A program made the position numbers and the translations under genes. Positions 46,122 to 54,901 of a stretch of 64,000 bases of DNA are shown piece after piece. Numbering within the stretch: position 1 is the first letter of the stretch; every line of letters starts with the position of its first letter. Below the pieces are notes generated by a model, which was not told the origin of the DNA, made no database searches, and saw only the letters and a program-made list of their open reading frames with translations. This DNA comes from Micromonospora radicis (GTDB taxonomy: Bacteria; Actinomycetota; Actinomycetes; Mycobacteriales; Micromonosporaceae), in NCBI RefSeq assembly GCF_003583405.1, contig NZ_QXEC01000028.1, forward strand, positions 1 through 64,000. Reading direction: 5' to 3'.

Positions 46122-47009
46122 ATGCGAAGGACAGCTGTGGTCACGGCCGGGACCGGTGGCATCGGCTTCGAGACGGCCCTCGGCCTGGCGGCCGCCGGTT
46201 TCGCGGTCACCGTCGTGGGGCGCAACGCGGACCGGGGCGCCGCCGCCGTCGAACGGATCAACGCGACCACTCCGGCACACCCGGCGCGGTTCCGGCGGGC
46301 CGACCTGGCCTCGCTCGACGCGGTCCGGATGCTCGCCGGCCAACTCGCCGCCGAGCACCGCGCCTCGGGCGAACCGCTGAGCGTGCTGGTCAACAACGTC
46401 GGCGCCATGTTCGCCGACCGACGCGACCTGGCCGGCGTCGAGGCGTCGTTCGTCGTCAACCACCTGTCGCCGTACCTGCTCACCGAGCTGCTGCCGACCC
46501 TGACCGCGAGCGCGCCGAGCCGGATCGTCAACGTCACCTCGGCGGCGATCGTGACCGCCAAACGGACCTTCGACGCCGTCGAGCCGCCCGGCGGCTACTA
46601 CGGCTTCCACTGGTACGGCCGGGCCAAGCTGGCCAACCTCGCCTACACGCTGGATCTGGCCCGCCGGCTGGACGGCACCGGTGTCTCGGTCTTCGCCGCC
46701 GACCCGGGCGGCGCGGCGACCGACATGACCAACGGCACGATGACCAGCCCGAAGATCGTGTCACCCGGTCTTCGGCTGCTCTGGCCGCTGGTGCGCCGCA
46801 CGTTCGAACGATCGACCGCCGGCGCGGCATCCGTGGCGGCCCGATCGTCGATCGTCGCCGCCACCGACGACGTGCTGACCCGCCGTACCGGGATCGTGTT
46901 GGACAGCCGGGCCCGGCCGAAGGCGCCGCCACGCGCGGCGGCCGACCCGCGCACCGCCGGAGCCGTGCGCCGGCTCAGCGAACGGCACGCGCCACTCACG
47001 GTCGGATAG
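46122..47009 (+). CDS. Short-chain dehydrogenase/reductase
   Basis: 295 residues. The nucleotide motif is VTAGTGGIGFETALGLA, NNVG is in LVNNVGAMFADR and the active-site YxxxK is WYGRAKLANLAYTLDLARRL. It resembles the retinol-dehydrogenase-like/WW-domain oxidoreductase branch of SDRs; the substrate is unknown. ATG 46122 gives the expected N-terminus (MRRTAVVTAGTGG). A TetR gene starts 55 bp downstream with its own promoter-like box and may regulate it. Confidence 0.9.
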   Translation: MRRTAVVTAGTGGIGFETALGLAAAGFAVTVVGRNADRGAAAVERINATTPAHPARFRRADLASLDAVRMLAGQLAAEHRASGEPLSVLVNNVGAMFADRRDLAGVEASFVVNHLSPYLLTELLPTLTASAPSRIVNVTSAAIVTAKRTFDAVEPPGGYYGFHWYGRAKLANLAYTLDLARRLDGTGVSVFAADPGGAATDMTNGTMTSPKIVSPGLRLLWPLVRRTFERSTAGAASVAARSSIVAATDDVLTRRTGIVLDSRARPKAPPRAAADPRTAGAVRRLSERHAPLTVG

Positions 47010-47052
47010 GGAACGCCGGTCTGGCGACGGTGATCCGGATCCGCGATCCGGT

Positions 47053-47058
47053 TAGGCT
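47053..47058 (+). promoter_or_regulatory. Candidate -10 box of the TetR gene (leaderless)
   Basis: TAGGCT, 6-nt spacer GGGCCG, ATG at 47065. Confidence 0.5.
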
Positions 47059-47064
47059 GGGCCG

Positions 47065-47649
47065 ATGGCGACCACGACGCTGCGTAAGGACGCGGCCCGC
47101 AACTGGGACCGGATCGTCGCCGTGGCCCGCGACCTGGTCGCCGAGGGCACACCCCTGCAACTCAACGACGTCGCCCGCCGCGCCGGGCTCGGTGTCGGCA
47201 CCGTCTACCGGCACTTTCCCACCGTCGAGGCGCTGCTGGAGACCGTCGCCACTCCCTGCCTGGAGTCGCTGGCCGCCCACGGCGAGGCGGCCCTGAGCTG
47301 TGCCGATCCCGGCCGCGGACTGGAGGAGTTCCTGGCCCGTACGGTAGAGGCCCAGGTCGGCGACGCGTCCCTGGCCATGGTCGTCGCCGCGCCGAACGAG
47401 GCGCTGGCCCGTACCACCGAACTCAAACGGTCGATCTGGTCGATCGGCACCACACTGCTCGACCGGGCCGGTGCGGCCGGCGTGATCCGCCCCGACCTCA
47501 CCGCCGCCGACCTGGTGCCGATCATGTGCGGCATCGCCTACGCGGCCCAGCTGCACGGCGCGACCCCAGCGGAGCGGATCGCCAGCGCGCAGCGCTACCT
47601 GACCACCTTCCTCGAGGGCTTCCGCGTCCAACCGCCGCAGCGCTCCTGA
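47065..47649 (+). CDS. TetR/AcrR-family transcriptional regulator
   Basis: 194 residues. The N-terminal helix-turn-helix is LQLNDVARRAGLGVGTVYRHFPTVEALL with the TetR-typical GVGTVYRHF recognition helix (about 30-58). The C-terminal ligand domain has the GAAGVIRPDLTAADLVPIMCG block common in actinobacterial TetRs. The likely target is the preceding SDR gene; no palindromic operator was identified with confidence. Confidence 0.9.
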   Translation: MATTTLRKDAARNWDRIVAVARDLVAEGTPLQLNDVARRAGLGVGTVYRHFPTVEALLETVATPCLESLAAHGEAALSCADPGRGLEEFLARTVEAQVGDASLAMVVAAPNEALARTTELKRSIWSIGTTLLDRAGAAGVIRPDLTAADLVPIMCGIAYAAQLHGATPAERIASAQRYLTTFLEGFRVQPPQRS

Positions 47650-47804
47650 GCAGCCCGGCCTGTACCCACTCGGCCGGCCGTTTCATGTGGGGTGGGCACA
47701 TGCGCCGGGCGGGGTCGGCTGCGGAGAATGGCGCTTCGGGGTAGGGCAAGATGGCGCCACGGCCCACCGCACAGCGCCGTGCCGGGCCAGGGGAGGAGTG
47801 ACCA

Positions 47805-49778
47805 GTGACTGACGTGCTGTGGACGCCGCCGGCGGACGTGCTACAACGCTCGCGGATCGGGGCGTACCTGCGCTGGCTGGCCGAGCACCGTGGGCTGGAG
47901 TTCGCCGACTACGACGCGCTGTGGCAGTGGTCGGTCACCGACCTGGACGCCTTCTGGCGCTCGATCTGGGACCACTTCGAGGTCATCGCGCACACCCCGC
48001 CGACGGCCACCCTGTCCGGCCGGGACATGCCGGGCGCCCGGTGGTTCCCCGGCGCCACCCTCAACTACGCCGAGAACGTGTTGCGGATGCCCGGCCGGTC
48101 CGCCGACGACCCGGTGGTGCTCGCGTACGGTCAGACCCGTGCCCCGGTCACCCTGACCGCCGCCGAGCTGCGGGAACAGGTCCGCCGGGTGGCGGCTGGC
48201 CTGCGCCGGCTCGGTGTGACCACCGGCGACCGGGTGGCCGCGTACGCCCCGAACATCCCCGAGACGTACGTGCTGCTGCTCGCCACGGCCAGCCTCGGCG
48301 CCATCTTCTCGTCCTGCGCGCCCGAGTTCGGTACCCGCAGCGTCACCGACCGGTGGCAGCAGATCGAACCCAGGGTGCTGGTCGCCGTGGACGGCTACCG
48401 GTACGGCGACAAGCCGGTGGACCGCCGCGCCGAGGTGGCCGCCATCCAGGCGGCCCTGCCCTCGTTGCGACACACCGTCACCATCGCCTACCTCGACCCG
48501 AAGGCGGCCCCGCCGGACGGCGCCCTGACCTGGACCGAGCTGGCGGCACCCACCGACGAGCCACTCGCCTTCACCCCGGTGCCCTTCGACCACCCGCTCT
48601 ACGTGCTCTACTCCTCCGGCACCACCGGACTGCCCAAGCCGATCGTGCACGGCCACGGTGGCATCCTGCTGGAACACCTGAAGATGCTCGCCCTGCACCA
48701 CGACCTGGGCCCGACCGACCGCTTCTTCTGGTTCACCACCACCGGCTGGATGATGTGGAACTTCCTGGTCTCCGGCCCGGCGGTCGGCGCGGCGATCGTG
48801 CTCTTCGACGGCAACCCGGGCCACCCCGACCTGGGCGCGCTGTGGCGGCTGGCCGAGCAGACCGACACCACCTACTTCGGCACCTCGGCACCGTTTCTGC
48901 TGGCCTGCCGCAAGGCCGGGCTGGTACCCCGGGAGATCGCCGACCTCTCCGCGCTGCGTGGACTCGGCTCGACCGGAGCGCCGCTACCCGTCGAAGGTTT
49001 CCACTGGGTGTACGACACCGTCGGCCGCGACCTGCAACTCCAGTCGCTGTCCGGTGGCACCGACGTGTGCACCGGCTTCGTCGGCGGCGTCCCGCTGCTG
49101 CCCGTACACGCTGGCGAGATCACCTGCCGGGCACTTGGCGCGAAGGTGGAGGCCCGCTCGTCGGACGGTACGCCGGTCCTCGGCGAACTGGGCGAGCTGG
49201 TGATCACCGAGCCGATGCCGAGCATGCCAACAGGTTTCTGGCACGACCCGGACGGCGTCCGCTACCGGGAGGCGTACTTCGACGTCTACCCCGGAGTGTG
49301 GCGGCACGGCGACTGGATCACCATCAACTCCCGTGGCGGCTGCGTGATCACCGGCCGCTCCGACGCCACCCTCAACCGTGGCGGCGTACGGCTAGGCACC
49401 GCCGAGTTCTACTCCGTGGTGGAGGCGCTGGACGAGATCGTCGACTCGGTCGTGGTGCACCTGGAGGACGACGAGGGCGGCGCCGGTGAGCTACTGCTGT
49501 TCGTGGTGCTCGCGGACGGACTCTCCCTTGACGACGAACTGCGGAAGAAGATCTGCCGCGAGCTGCGTACCGCCCTGTCGCCCCGACACGTCCCCGACGA
49601 GATCCACCAGGTACGCGCAGTGCCGCGGACCCTGTCGGCGAAGAAACTGGAAGTCCCGGTCAAGAAGATCCTCACCGGCACCCCCGTCGACCAGGCCGCC
49701 GCCAAGGGCGCCCTGGCCAACCCCGACTCCCTGACCGCCTTCGCCACCCTCGCCCACCACCGCACCCGACCCTCCTAA
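47805..49778 (+). CDS. Acetoacetate-CoA ligase
   Basis: 657 residues, ANL superfamily. It activates acetoacetate (or a related short acid) to its CoA ester. The P-loop is LYSSGTTGLPKPIVHGHGG. Family-specific stretches are FWFTTTGWMMWNFLVSG, LGSTGAPLPVEGFHWVYD and LSGGTDVCTGFVGG. The catalytic Lys region is RTLSAKKLEVPVKKIL. These favour acetoacetyl-CoA synthetase over acetyl-CoA synthetase. GTG 47805 has GGGGAGGAGTGACCA upstream. Confidence 0.9.
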   Translation: MTDVLWTPPADVLQRSRIGAYLRWLAEHRGLEFADYDALWQWSVTDLDAFWRSIWDHFEVIAHTPPTATLSGRDMPGARWFPGATLNYAENVLRMPGRSADDPVVLAYGQTRAPVTLTAAELREQVRRVAAGLRRLGVTTGDRVAAYAPNIPETYVLLLATASLGAIFSSCAPEFGTRSVTDRWQQIEPRVLVAVDGYRYGDKPVDRRAEVAAIQAALPSLRHTVTIAYLDPKAAPPDGALTWTELAAPTDEPLAFTPVPFDHPLYVLYSSGTTGLPKPIVHGHGGILLEHLKMLALHHDLGPTDRFFWFTTTGWMMWNFLVSGPAVGAAIVLFDGNPGHPDLGALWRLAEQTDTTYFGTSAPFLLACRKAGLVPREIADLSALRGLGSTGAPLPVEGFHWVYDTVGRDLQLQSLSGGTDVCTGFVGGVPLLPVHAGEITCRALGAKVEARSSDGTPVLGELGELVITEPMPSMPTGFWHDPDGVRYREAYFDVYPGVWRHGDWITINSRGGCVITGRSDATLNRGGVRLGTAEFYSVVEALDEIVDSVVVHLEDDEGGAGELLLFVVLADGLSLDDELRKKICRELRTALSPRHVPDEIHQVRAVPRTLSAKKLEVPVKKILTGTPVDQAAAKGALANPDSLTAFATLAHHRTRPS

Positions 49779-49830
49779 CCCCACCCCACCCCGCTCTCGG
49801 CAGAGGGATCGGGGGCGGGGAGGGTGGGTG

Positions 49831-50520
49831 TCAGGGGAGGGGGGTGGTGATTCGTTCGGTGGTTCGGCGGGTGGGGAGGTGGGCGGGATCGGGGTGGGCG
49901 CAGAGGACCAGGGTGGCGCCCGCGGCGAGCGGGGCGAGGAGCCAGTCGAGGGGGTCGGGGTACCGGTCGACGTCGATCAGAACCCGTTCGCCGGGGACGA
50001 GGCCGAACTCGGCGGCCCGGGCGGTCGCCCGGGTGCGCAGCTCCGCGTGGGACGGGCCACCCGGGGGGTACGCGCCGAAGTGGTCACCGTGGCTGCGTAC
50101 CTCGGTCACGTAGTCGGCGAAGCCGGCCGGGACCTCCCGCATCGGTAGGGCGAGCGGATGCAGCGCGAGCACGTAGGAGTCGCCGGCGGACCAGGCGTCC
50201 GCCTCGGTGATCCGGTCGGCGGCGGCGAAGAGCACGTCCACCGGGCCCGGTCGGTTGGCCACGGTCAGCCCGGCCGACCAGCAGCCCAAGAGTACGGCGG
50301 CGGTCTGCCAGTGCGGGGGCAGCAGCACGGCCGCGGTGCCGCCCGGTTCCAGCGCCAGTTCGTCGACGAGCAGGTTGGCCGTCTTGGCCACCCAGTTGGC
50401 CAGCGTCGCGCCGGACAGTTCGGTGCGCTCGCCGGTGGCGTCGTCGTACCAGGTCAGCAGGGGTCGGTTCGGGTCGGTCGCGATCGCGTCGGCGAACACC
50501 CGGGCAATGTTGTCGGCCAT
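49831..50520 (-). CDS. TIGR03089-family protein (short ANL-like)
   Basis: 229 residues. It resembles the N-terminal part of an AMP-binding enzyme (RPLLTWYDDATGERTELSG, LLVDELALEPGGTAAVLLPPHWQTAAVLLG) but lacks the P-loop SGTTG and the C-terminal lid, so it is probably not an active ligase. Actinobacteria keep this short family near mannose and cell-envelope genes. ATG 50520 is the start; the long open frame upstream to 51825 is antisense to a glycosyltransferase. TATCGT lies 8 nt before the ATG. Confidence 0.82.
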   Translation of the reverse strand: MADNIARVFADAIATDPNRPLLTWYDDATGERTELSGATLANWVAKTANLLVDELALEPGGTAAVLLPPHWQTAAVLLGCWSAGLTVANRPGPVDVLFAAADRITEADAWSAGDSYVLALHPLALPMREVPAGFADYVTEVRSHGDHFGAYPPGGPSHAELRTRATARAAEFGLVPGERVLIDVDRYPDPLDWLLAPLAAGATLVLCAHPDPAHLPTRRTTERITTPLP

Positions 50521-50670
50521 CGACGCGAACGATACGCGGCCGGCGGCCGTACTCGATGACAGCGACAAGTCGACGTACCGTCGGGTCGCAGTCAGCGTCC
50601 GTACCCGGCTCCGGCGTAGGCTTGCCGGAGTGTTGTTCCCCACAGTCCCGCCATCGCAAGGAGCCGCCCT

Positions 50671-51816
50671 GTGACCGCCGGCCGCCCGCCCCGCGTGCTC
50701 ATCGACGCCACGAGTGTCCCCGCCGACCGTGGCGGCGTCGGTAGATACGTCGACGGCCTGCTCGGCGCGCTCGGCAAGGTGTGTGGGCCGGCGGTGGACC
50801 TGGTGGTGGTCAGCCTCCGCACCGATCTGGAGCGGTACCGCCGGAAGCTGCCCGCCGCCGAGATCATTCCGGCGCCGGCCGCGGTCGCGCACCGCCCGGC
50901 CCGGCTCGCCTGGGAACAGACCGGCCTGCCGCTGCTGGCCCAGCAGGTCGGCGCGGAGGTGCTGCACTCGCCGTTCTACACCTGTCCGCTGCGGGCCGGT
51001 TGCCCGGTCACGGTCACTGTGCACGACGCGACCTTCTTCACCGAGCCGGAGCACTACGACAAGTCCCGCCGGACGTTCTTCCGCAGCGCGATCAAGACGT
51101 CGCTGCGCCGGGCCGACCGGGTGATCGTGCCGAGCAAGGCGACGCGCGACGAACTGATCCGGTTGCTCGACGCCGACCCGACCCGTATCGACGTCGCGTA
51201 CCACGGTGTCGACCACGCCGCCTTCCACGCCCCCGGCGACGAGGAGAAGGCCCGGGTGCGCGCCCGGCTCGGCCTCGGCGGCAGCAGCTACGTCGCGTTT
51301 CTCGGCGCGAAGGAGCCCCGCAAGAACGTGCCGAACCTGATCCGGGGTTGGGCCCGGGCGGTGGCCGACCGGCAGGATCCGCCGGCTCTGGTCGTCGCCG
51401 GTGGTCAGGGACACGACGACGACATCGACCGGGCGGTGGCCGAGGTGCCGTCGCACCTGCGGCTGTTGCGCCCCGGTTACCTGCGCTACGCCGACCTGCC
51501 CGGCTTCCTCGGTGGCGCCCTGGTCGCGGCGTACCCCTCGTACGGTGAGGGGTTCGGTCTGCCGATCCTGGAGGCGATGGCGTGCGCCGCGCCGGTGCTC
51601 ACCACGCCCCGGCTGTCGCTGCCGGAGGTGGGTGGCGACGCGGTGGCGTACACCAGCGAGGACCCGGATCAGATCGCCGCCGACCTGGCCGCGCTGCTCG
51701 ACGACGAGCCGCGCCGGCTGTCGCTGGCCAAGGCCGGCTTCGACCGGGCGAAGGAGTTCACCTGGGAGTCCAGCGCCGAGGTGCACATCGCCGCGTGGTC
51801 GCGGGCGCGGGCCTGA
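50671..51816 (+). CDS. Glycosyltransferase family 4 protein
   Basis: 381 residues with GT-B fold. The N-terminal domain has DATSVPADRGGVGRYVDGLL and VTVHDATFFTEPEHYDKSRR. The C-terminal nucleotide-sugar site is AYPSYGEGFGLPILEAMA (E-x7-E type retaining transferase). YHGVDHAAFHAPGDEE and FLGAKEPRKNVPNLI are typical of GDP-mannose or UDP-sugar GT4 enzymes. Next to mannose-1-phosphate guanylyltransferase, a mannosyl or rhamnosyl transferase of envelope glycans is plausible. GTG 50671 follows CAAGGAGCCGCCCT. Confidence 0.9.
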   Translation: MTAGRPPRVLIDATSVPADRGGVGRYVDGLLGALGKVCGPAVDLVVVSLRTDLERYRRKLPAAEIIPAPAAVAHRPARLAWEQTGLPLLAQQVGAEVLHSPFYTCPLRAGCPVTVTVHDATFFTEPEHYDKSRRTFFRSAIKTSLRRADRVIVPSKATRDELIRLLDADPTRIDVAYHGVDHAAFHAPGDEEKARVRARLGLGGSSYVAFLGAKEPRKNVPNLIRGWARAVADRQDPPALVVAGGQGHDDDIDRAVAEVPSHLRLLRPGYLRYADLPGFLGGALVAAYPSYGEGFGLPILEAMACAAPVLTTPRLSLPEVGGDAVAYTSEDPDQIAADLAALLDDEPRRLSLAKAGFDRAKEFTWESSAEVHIAAWSRARA

Positions 51817-51865
51817 GGCCGCCAAGCGGCGCGTCCCGGGTGGGCGGGTCGGGCATGATGTCCTG

Positions 51866-52957
51866 GTGATCTATGTCGTCATTCCGGCGGGTGGCAGTGG
51901 CACAAGGTTGTGGCCGCTGTCCCGTGCCGGCCATCCCAAGTTTCTCCACCCCTTCACCGGCACGTCCGCGTCGCTGTTGCAGGCGACGGTGCGGAGGGCG
52001 GCGCCGTTGACCAGCCCGGACCGCACCATGGTGGTCACCGGCGCGGCCCACGCCGCCGCCGTGGCCCGCCAGCTGACCGGGCTGCCGGAGGAGAACATCC
52101 TGGTCGAGCCCTCGCCGCGGGATTCCTGCGCCGCCATCGCGCTGGCCGCCGCGGTGATCGCCGTACGGGATCCGGACGCGGTGATGGGGTCGTTCGCCGC
52201 CGACCACCTGATCGGTGACCCGCAGCAGTGGGTGAGCACGGTGCGGGAGGCGATCCGGGGGGCCGAGCAGGGACTGTTGATGACCGTCGGGATCAAGCCG
52301 ACCCGGCCGGAGACCGGATACGGGTACCTACAGACCGGTGATCCGGTCGGCGACGGCCCGATGCGGCCGGTGGTCGAGTTCAAGGAGAAGCCGAACGCCG
52401 AGGTCGCCGAGGCGTACGTGAACTCCGGTCGGTACCTGTGGAACGCCGGCATGTTCGTCTGGCGGGTGTCGGCGTTCCTCGCCGAACTGGCCCGCCAGCA
52501 GCCCACCCTGCACACCGGGGTCACCGCGATCGCGGCGGCCTGGGACAGCGACGAACAGGACGACGTGCTCGGCGCGGTCTGGCCGACGCTGCCGAAGATC
52601 TCGGTGGACTACGCGGTGATGGAGGGGGCGGCCGGTGCCGGTCGGGTGGCGACCGTACCGGGTGACTTCCGCTGGAACGACGTCGGCGACTTCCACACCC
52701 TCGGCGAGGTGTTGCCGGCGGACGCCGACGGCAACGTGGTGCTCGGCGCTGACGCCGAGGCCGAGGTGCTGTTGCGGGACAGTACCGGCATGGTGGTGGT
52801 GCCGCAGTCCGGTCGGTTGGTGGCCTCCGTCGGCGTCCGCGACCTGATCGTGGTCGACACCCCGGACGCGTTGCTGGTCTGCCCGCGTGACCGGGCTCAG
52901 GACGTGAAGACGATCGTGGACGCGCTCAAGGAGCGGGGCGAGGAGAAGCTCGTCTGA
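51866..52957 (+). CDS. manC: Mannose-1-phosphate guanylyltransferase
   Basis: 363 residues. It makes GDP-mannose from GTP and mannose-1-phosphate. The signature is VVIPAGGSGTRLWPLSR; VEPSPRDSCAAIALAAAVI, FAADHLIG, ETGYGYLQTGDPV and FKEKPN follow; RYLWNAGMFVWRVSAFL is diagnostic. It is a single-domain form without the isomerase. GTG 51866 gives the N-terminus directly. Its 3' end overlaps the convergent Nudix gene by 32 bp. Position matches manB (Rv3264c) in the recalled mycobacterial block. Confidence 0.93.
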   Translation: MIYVVIPAGGSGTRLWPLSRAGHPKFLHPFTGTSASLLQATVRRAAPLTSPDRTMVVTGAAHAAAVARQLTGLPEENILVEPSPRDSCAAIALAAAVIAVRDPDAVMGSFAADHLIGDPQQWVSTVREAIRGAEQGLLMTVGIKPTRPETGYGYLQTGDPVGDGPMRPVVEFKEKPNAEVAEAYVNSGRYLWNAGMFVWRVSAFLAELARQQPTLHTGVTAIAAAWDSDEQDDVLGAVWPTLPKISVDYAVMEGAAGAGRVATVPGDFRWNDVGDFHTLGEVLPADADGNVVLGADAEAEVLLRDSTGMVVVPQSGRLVASVGVRDLIVVDTPDALLVCPRDRAQDVKTIVDALKERGEEKLV

Positions 52958-53567
52958 ACGCGGCCAGTCCCGGCGCGACGAGCCGGGCCGTCCCGCCGGC
53001 CAGTGGATGCGGCAACTGGTCCGGCGGGAACCAGCCGAGCGCTTCGGACTCGGCGCTGACCTGTGCCACCGCTTCCGCCGGGGCGAACACGGCGAAGCGT
53101 ACGTCGTGGTGCACCGACACCGACCCGCCCTGACAGTTGACCGGGTGCAGGTTCACGTCGATCGGCACCGGGTCGATCCGCAGGCCGGCGATGCCCGACT
53201 CCTCGGTCGCCTCGCGTAGCGCCGCACCGGCCAGGGTCAGGTCGCCCAGCTCGCAGTGCCCGCCGAGCTGCACCCACTTGTGCAGCTTGCCGTGCAGGCA
53301 GAGCAGCACCTGGCTGCCGGTCGTGTCGAAGACCAGCGCGCTGGCGGTGACGTGGCCGGGCAGATGCTCGCGGCTGAGCGCGAGCGGCCCGTCGGCGAGC
53401 AGGTCGAGGGTGTGCTGCCGGGCCGCCGCGGCGTCCGGGCTGGTCGGCTGCCAGCCGGCGAGCACCGTCACCGTGTCGGCGTACAGTGCCGTCCAGTCGC
53501 CCTCCGGGCCTGCCGTGGGCTCGTCAACCACCTGGGATGTCGACAACCGGCCCTCCTCCTTCGCCAC
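52926..53567 (-). CDS. Nudix hydrolase
   Basis: 213 residues. A ~60-residue leader domain precedes the Nudix fold. The Nudix-like box is GGHCELGDLTLAGAALREATEESGI written here as GGHCELGD followed by LREATEESGI: the REATEESG half is canonical, while the upstream Glu is shifted relative to the GX5EX7 spacing, as in several actinobacterial members with GGHCE. The substrate is unknown. GTG 53567 lies 6 nt after TACCCT (leaderless); TTG 53546 behind GGAGGAGGG is the alternative start. Confidence 0.85.
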   Translation of the reverse strand: MAKEEGRLSTSQVVDEPTAGPEGDWTALYADTVTVLAGWQPTSPDAAAARQHTLDLLADGPLALSREHLPGHVTASALVFDTTGSQVLLCLHGKLHKWVQLGGHCELGDLTLAGAALREATEESGIAGLRIDPVPIDVNLHPVNCQGGSVSVHHDVRFAVFAPAEAVAQVSAESEALGWFPPDQLPHPLAGGTARLVAPGLAAFRRASPRPAP

Positions 53568-53874
53568 CGGATCAGGGTAGCGGAGCGTGGCTTCCGGTTC
53601 GTCGGTTGGAAACGCTGAACGGGCGACACCCCTGCGGAACCAGGTCCCACAGACCCTCGTGTAGTGCCGCCCGTCAGCTTCCCCGACCCCGACGCGGCCC
53701 AGGTCTGGGCGCGTCCGAGGTGCGTCGCCCCTGGCGACACGGGAAGCATGGCTGACCCGACGGTTAGGAGTCGAGGTCTTTTAGCCCAGGCTTAACGGCC
53801 CAGCCCGGAGGTGGCCCAGGTAGAGTGCGGGGAGTCGCCGGGTGGCCCCCAACCGGGCGGCAGGGAGTCGTTCC
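53568..53874. other. Divergent spacer, Nudix / ArsR-type regulator
   Basis: 307 bp without a gene. At the left end minus-strand TACCCT (53574-53579) is the candidate leaderless promoter of the Nudix gene. An imperfect hairpin (GACGCGGCCCAG at 53691-53702 with the following CTGGGCGCGTC, one bulged base) lies mid-spacer. TAGAGT at about 53821 may be the -10 of the regulator, whose start has GCAGGGAGTCGTTCC as ribosome-binding site. Confidence 0.4.
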
Positions 53875-54864
53875 ATGCTGAAGATCCATTTCTCCGGCGA
53901 GGACATCCTCCGGACCCGGGTGGCCCCGGCGGCCAATCCGGTCTGGGAAGTGGTGCTGAGCCTGCACCTGTTGCCCGAGCGCGGCCGTGACCCGTTGCTG
54001 TCCGGTTGGCGCCGCGAGGTCATGCGCGACCTGCGTCGGCAGGAGGACGCGGCCGGCCTGCGGCTGCTGCTGGCGTTGAACCCACCCCGTGGCTACTTCC
54101 CGGACTTCCTCACCCCGTACGAGAGCGTGGACGGGTTCGAGGCCGGGATGGAGGCGGTCCGGCGTACGCCCGTGTCGCTGCTGCAACGCGACCTGACGTT
54201 GCTGGGCAACGCCCGGAACCTGCCCGCCGGGGCCGGTGCCCTGGCCCGGGGCGAACCGGACGCGCTGGCACACCTGACCACGGCCATGGGGCGCTACCGG
54301 GAACTGGCTCTCGGGCCGTACTGGACCCGGGTGCAGGCCGCGGTGGAGGCGGACCGGGCCCGGCGGGCGCGGGCCATGCTCGACGGTGGCATCGAGGGGC
54401 TGCTGACCGGCTTGCGGCCGGGGGTGCGGTGGGACTCCGGCGTCCTGGAGATCCCCGACTATCCGAGCAGCCGTGAGCTGCACCTCCAGGGGCGCGGACT
54501 GCTGCTGGTGCCGTCCTTCTTCTGCGCGAACACGCCGGTGGCGCTGGTCGACCCGAAGCTGCCGCCGGTGCTGGTGTACCCGGTGGACCGGCTGGGTGGG
54601 CTGGCGCCGGACGAGGCGCGGGAGCCCGACGCGGACCGGGCGGCGCTGGCCGCCTTGCTCGGCCGGACCCGCGCCGCGGTGCTGGCCGCCAGCGACGACG
54701 GTTGCAGCACCGGCGAACTGGCCCGCCGGCTGCACATCTCACCGGCGGCGGCCAGCCAGCACGCCACCGTCCTGCGCAACGCCGGCCTGCTGGTCAGCCA
54801 CCGCGACCGCAACACCGTCCTGCACACCCTCACTCCGCTGGGCCGCGCCATCCTCAACGCCTAG
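53875..54864 (+). CDS. ArsR-type winged-helix regulator with DUF5937-like N-terminus
   Basis: 329 residues. The first ~240 residues form an uncharacterised regulatory domain (MLKIHFSGEDILRTRVAPAA, VWEVVLSLHLL) found in many actinobacterial regulators. The C-terminal winged helix has CSTGELARRLHISPAAASQH, VLRNAGLLVSHRDRNTVLH and LTPLGRAIL. No metal-binding Cys motif of classic ArsR is present, so the signal is unknown. ATG 53875 is chosen by ribosome-binding site. It converges on the F420 ligase gene. Confidence 0.85.
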   Translation: MLKIHFSGEDILRTRVAPAANPVWEVVLSLHLLPERGRDPLLSGWRREVMRDLRRQEDAAGLRLLLALNPPRGYFPDFLTPYESVDGFEAGMEAVRRTPVSLLQRDLTLLGNARNLPAGAGALARGEPDALAHLTTAMGRYRELALGPYWTRVQAAVEADRARRARAMLDGGIEGLLTGLRPGVRWDSGVLEIPDYPSSRELHLQGRGLLLVPSFFCANTPVALVDPKLPPVLVYPVDRLGGLAPDEAREPDADRAALAALLGRTRAAVLAASDDGCSTGELARRLHISPAAASQHATVLRNAGLLVSHRDRNTVLHTLTPLGRAILNA

Positions 54865-54901
54865 GCCGACGGCGGCGAGGAGCGGCCGGGCGAGGAGCCG
54901 G

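Noticed and set aside
50521..51825. A long minus-strand frame extending the TIGR03089 gene upstream
   Set aside because: It is antisense to a well-supported glycosyltransferase, and the recognisable protein starts at 50520.
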